In this document: positions 61,204 through 64,000 of the stretch, in pieces
Numbering within the stretch: position 1 is the first letter of the stretch
Layout of the letters: the number at the start of each line of letters is the position of its first letter
The notes under the pieces: model-generated
Told to the model about the DNA's origin: nothing
Databases searched by the model: none
Seen by the model: only the letters and a program-made list of their open reading frames with translations
Translations under genes and position numbers: made by a program
NCBI RefSeq assembly: GCF_009827595.1
Contig: NZ_WTYT01000006.1
Span: 124,001 to 188,000, forward strand
Origin: Altericroceibacterium endophyticum
GTDB lineage: Bacteria; Pseudomonadota; Alphaproteobacteria; Sphingomonadales; Sphingomonadaceae
Reading direction: 5' to 3'
DNA length: 64,000 bases

Positions 61204-62436
61204 TCAGATATCCTTTGCGAGTCTCAGGCCGGTGAATTGCCAGCGTTGATGAGGGTAGAAAAAATTGCGGTAGCTGGCCCTGGAATGGCCCCGCACCGTG
61301 GCGCAACTCGCCCCTTTGAGCACGAACTGGCCGGACATGAATTTGCCATTATATTCGCCCACCGCGCCAGCGCCGGGCTGAAATCGGGGATAGGGAAGAT
61401 AGGCGGAGCGGGTAAATTGCCAGCAATCGCCAAACAGACTTCTGCCGCCTGTGGGAAGCGGCGGCCCCGCCTGGTCAAGCTGGTTTCCGTCATTGCGGTC
61501 CTGACCTTGCGCAATCACTTCCCATTCAAATTCGGTTGGCAAGCGGGCGCCCGCCCAGCTCGCAAACGCATCCGCCTCATAATAGGAGATATGCGTAACT
61601 GGCGCATGGGGGTCGCGTGGCTGAAAACCGCTATGTGTGAAGGACTCTGTGCCCCGCCAGTAAAGCGGCGCGCTTATCTTATGCGTGTTGCGCCACGCCC
61701 AGCCATCAGACAGCCACAAGGCGGGATCATCATAGCCACCATCAGCGATGAAATCGCCCCATTCGCCATTGGTCACCAATCGGTCAGCCACAGCGAAGGG
61801 TTCCAGCAGAACGCGATGTGCAGGCCCTTCATTATCAAAGGCGAAGTCCGGCCCTTCATGGCCGATGCGCGCAATACCGCCGGGATGTTCATGCCACCCC
61901 AGATCGTCAGCCTCGGCGCTGCATTGCGGCTGACCCCACATGGCCGGGCCGATCGGGTTCTGAAACAGAGCGTGTTTTATGTCGGTGAGCAGCAATTCCT
62001 GATGCTGTTGTTCATGCGCGATGCCCAGTGCGATCAGATCCGCGCAATCCGGTTCATCGAGCAGATCCTCCATCGACGCGTCCACATGGCGGCGCCAGTC
62101 GAGAATCTCATCCACCGACGGGCGTGAGAGCATACCACGCCGCGAACGCAGCATCCGGTCCCCTTCCGCTTCGTAATAGGAATTGAACAGAAAGGGATAA
62201 GCCTGATCATACAGCTGGTAGGCGCTGGCATGATCGCGGAGCAGAAAGGTTTCGAAAAACCATGTCGTATGGGCCAGATGCCATTTGGCGGGGGAGGCAT
62301 CCTCCATCGATTGGATCAGCGCATCTGCTTCCGAAAGCGGCGCGATAAGATCCTGACTGAGTTGCCGGGTTCGGCGAAATTGCTGCTTTAGGGAGCGTTC
62401 ATCGGAATTGTCGGCTTGTATTTGCGTTCTTGCCAT
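61204..62436 (-). CDS. egtB: Ergothioneine sulfoxide synthase EgtB
   Basis: 410 residues. N-terminal DinB-like domain supplies the iron ligands His53 (KWHLAHTTW), His141 and His145 (AHEQQHQE), matching His51, His134 and His138 of the mycobacterial enzyme. The C-terminal formylglycine-generating-enzyme-like domain (about 180-405) ends in RGHSRASYRNFFYPHQRWQF. It joins hercynine to a thiol donor using oxygen. Some alphaproteobacterial EgtB proteins use cysteine directly, and no egtA or egtC is near, which fits that type. Confidence 0.93.
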   Translation of the reverse strand: MARTQIQADNSDERSLKQQFRRTRQLSQDLIAPLSEADALIQSMEDASPAKWHLAHTTWFFETFLLRDHASAYQLYDQAYPFLFNSYYEAEGDRMLRSRRGMLSRPSVDEILDWRRHVDASMEDLLDEPDCADLIALGIAHEQQHQELLLTDIKHALFQNPIGPAMWGQPQCSAEADDLGWHEHPGGIARIGHEGPDFAFDNEGPAHRVLLEPFAVADRLVTNGEWGDFIADGGYDDPALWLSDGWAWRNTHKISAPLYWRGTESFTHSGFQPRDPHAPVTHISYYEADAFASWAGARLPTEFEWEVIAQGQDRNDGNQLDQAGPPLPTGGRSLFGDCWQFTRSAYLPYPRFQPGAGAVGEYNGKFMSGQFVLKGASCATVRGHSRASYRNFFYPHQRWQFTGLRLAKDI

Positions 62437-62533
62437 TGGCGTCCCCCGCTCCCCTTCCGCCGTTCCGATTGTGGAGGGCAGTCACTTTGAAAATAAAGCA
62501 TCTTGCCGCAGATCCGTTCCAGTAAAAGCTGAA

Positions 62534-64000
62534 TTACAGGGCAGCATTTACTGCATTTCGCCCTTCCCGTTTGGCGGCATAAAGAGCCGCATCAGCCCGC
62601 GCGAAGAGCGAATCCTGAGTTTCATACGGCTCCGATATCGCATAGCCAAAACTGGCAGTAACTCTGGGCTGACCATCCTGTCCCGTGTGCAGCTCGATCG
62701 CCCGGCGCAGTCTTTCCGCGCCCAATTCGGCCTCTTCAGCGCTCGATTCCTCGAGAATCCAGATAAATTCTTCTCCGCCGATCCGGCCGAGCAAATCATT
62801 GGCGCGCATTTGCCTGCGCGCGAGATCCGCGACCGCAATCAGCACATCATCCCCGGTCTGGTGGCCAAACCTGTCATTGACCTGTTTGAAATGGTCTATG
62901 TCGAAGATGATCAGCGCGACCTGCGTTTGCTTTTCAGAAGCGGTTTTCAGGCATTTATCCAGCTGGTCCAGCGAACGGCGCCGATTTGCGAGCCCCGTCA
63001 GCGGGTCGGTATTGGCAAGCTTATGCGCCTCGGCCGCCAGATGCATGGCCCGGGCGCGCTCCGTGGTCAGCGCTTTTTCCCGGCGAAAATGTTCCGTCAG
63101 ATCCATCGCCACGGCAAACAGACCAATACGCCGCCCGCTTTCATCGAATTCATTATTGGCATGCATTTCCAAAATGCGGTCCGTCCCGTTTGGAAACCGC
63201 ACATGGTATTTTATGGGAAACGGCAACCGATCTTCCGCATGTTCGCGGATCTTGCTGAACAGTTCCTCGCCGCCATCTGGCAGCAAATGCTTTACATCAC
63301 CCGGATCCGGGCCGAGTTCCGGATCCATTCCATTGAGTTTGAACATCTGCGGTGACCAGAATTGTTCACCTGTTCTCCAATTCAGGCGCCAGCGTCCGAT
63401 CCCGGCCAGTTCCTCGGAAAGGTTGAGCATGGTGTTGTTTTCGATCAGCTGGTTATTGCGCTGACGCAAACTCCTCTCAAACATCTCCCGGTTAATCTGC
63501 AAGACAGCGAGCGGCATTGACGTGAGGATCATCAGCAGGATCGTCAGCTGCAGATATACTGCGGCAGAAAATGGCCGATCTATCAGTCCAACCAGCGGGC
63601 TATGTCCACCCAGACTATCCCAGGTTGCGACACTGGCAAAAGCCAGAGCCGCCACAGCGGCACTGATCTGCCCGTAAAGGCTGACCGCTATAATGATAGC
63701 CGCCAGGACAGCGATGAACATCGCCAGATCAGGGCGCGCAAAGATGATGGCAGACATCAGCGCGACGATAAGGAACACCGCAACATACCGGCCGAGAAAA
63801 TAGCGCATCAGATCGCGCAAGTGACGACCTTGCGCAGCCACCCGCGCGATATCCAGGAGAATGGGGGTAATGATCAGAATGGCCAGCACCGGCGCGAGAA
63901 ACCAGTAAATCTGGCTGTCGAGAGGCTGATCAATCCGCGATGGCAGAGAGATCAGTGATTTCGCCCCGGAAGCTACCAGGGCGCCCCCGACAATTCCGAA
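62534..64000 (-). CDS. Diguanylate cyclase with membrane sensor and PAS domain (N-terminus beyond window)
   Basis: At least 488 residues; the frame stays open to the window edge, and the GTG at 63889 is internal to a hydrophobic region. Order: multi-helix MASE1-like membrane sensor (up to about residue 170 of the visible part), PAS domain (GIGRWRLNWRTGEQFWSPQM, then PAC-like FAVAMDLTEHFRRE), and GGDEF domain with DPLTGLANRR, DIDHFKQVND and active-site GGEEF. The active site is intact, so it should make cyclic di-GMP. Signal unknown. Confidence 0.9.
   Translation of the reverse strand, partial: FGIVGGALVASGAKSLISLPSRIDQPLDSQIYWFLAPVLAILIITPILLDIARVAAQGRHLRDLMRYFLGRYVAVFLIVALMSAIIFARPDLAMFIAVLAAIIIAVSLYGQISAAVAALAFASVATWDSLGGHSPLVGLIDRPFSAAVYLQLTILLMILTSMPLAVLQINREMFERSLRQRNNQLIENNTMLNLSEELAGIGRWRLNWRTGEQFWSPQMFKLNGMDPELGPDPGDVKHLLPDGGEELFSKIREHAEDRLPFPIKYHVRFPNGTDRILEMHANNEFDESGRRIGLFAVAMDLTEHFRREKALTTERARAMHLAAEAHKLANTDPLTGLANRRRSLDQLDKCLKTASEKQTQVALIIFDIDHFKQVNDRFGHQTGDDVLIAVADLARRQMRANDLLGRIGGEEFIWILEESSAEEAELGAERLRRAIELHTGQDGQPRVTASFGYAISEPYETQDSLFARADAALYAAKREGRNAVNAAL

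Noticed and set aside
1-64000. CRISPR arrays, insertion sequences or prophage
   Set aside because: No regularly spaced repeats, transposase, integrase or phage structural genes seen on either strand.

Overview
The window reads as chromosomal DNA of an alphaproteobacterium of the order Sphingomonadales. This rests on four TonB-dependent receptors (TBDRs), GGGAGAG-type ribosome binding sites, lignin-aromatic genes arranged like those of Sphingobium SYK-6, and a compact chromosomal type IV secretion (T4SS) cluster leading into ppk-ppx. The genus cannot be fixed from sequence alone.

Layout. (1) 1-2.6 kb: the start of a TBDR, a large surface lipoprotein upstream of it, and a small TPR protein. 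(2) 2.7-14.2 kb: a translationally coupled T4SS operon (virB1-B2-B3-B4-B6-B9-B10-B11, with no virB5, B7, B8 or virD4) followed by ppk and ppx. A good PhoB-box match lies just upstream of virB1. (3) 14.3-26.1 kb: an MFS transporter, an EmrAB-TolC-type tripartite efflux operon with a divergent MarR regulator, then mostly housekeeping and detoxification genes: GMC oxidoreductase, glutathionyl-hydroquinone reductase, topoisomerase IB, LysE exporter, glutathione transferase, tRNA-Gln. (4) 26.1-36.9 kb: a catabolic module with a TetR regulator, a p-cresol-methylhydroxylase-like flavoprotein, a lipid-anchored cytochrome c, a small Tat-signal protein, a MalT-like LuxR regulator, a TBDR, a SnoaL-like protein and an MFS transporter. 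(5) 37.3-49.9 kb: a hydroxycinnamate module with an MFS transporter, ferA-ferB-ferC-like genes, two acyl-CoA dehydrogenases, a TBDR, an aldehyde dehydrogenase and a second MarR regulator. (6) 50.0-55.9 kb: a Rieske oxygenase, and facing it an operon of a MetE-like protein, a class III extradiol dioxygenase, two RraA-family proteins and a LigJ-like amidohydrolase. (7) 56.3-64 kb: a VOC protein, a TBDR, a membrane aspartic protease, the ergothioneine genes egtB-egtD and a diguanylate cyclase that runs off the window.

How the genes may work together (inference). Modules 5 and 6 could take ferulate/coumarate-type acids through CoA activation (ferA), hydration and retro-aldol cleavage (ferB), aldehyde oxidation, O-demethylation or hydroxylation (Rieske), ring cleavage and aldol cleavage to central metabolites. 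The acyl-CoA dehydrogenase pair would feed in side-chain-saturated analogues. A shared TTGTCTTA/TTAGACAA motif in three promoters suggests common control by the second MarR protein. Module 4 would oxidise a 4-alkylphenol-like substrate at the periplasmic side.

The two most unusual systems are the putatively phosphate-controlled minimal T4SS, and the flavocytochrome whose signal-less flavoprotein is encoded with a small Tat-signal protein, which suggests a hitchhiker-export complex.
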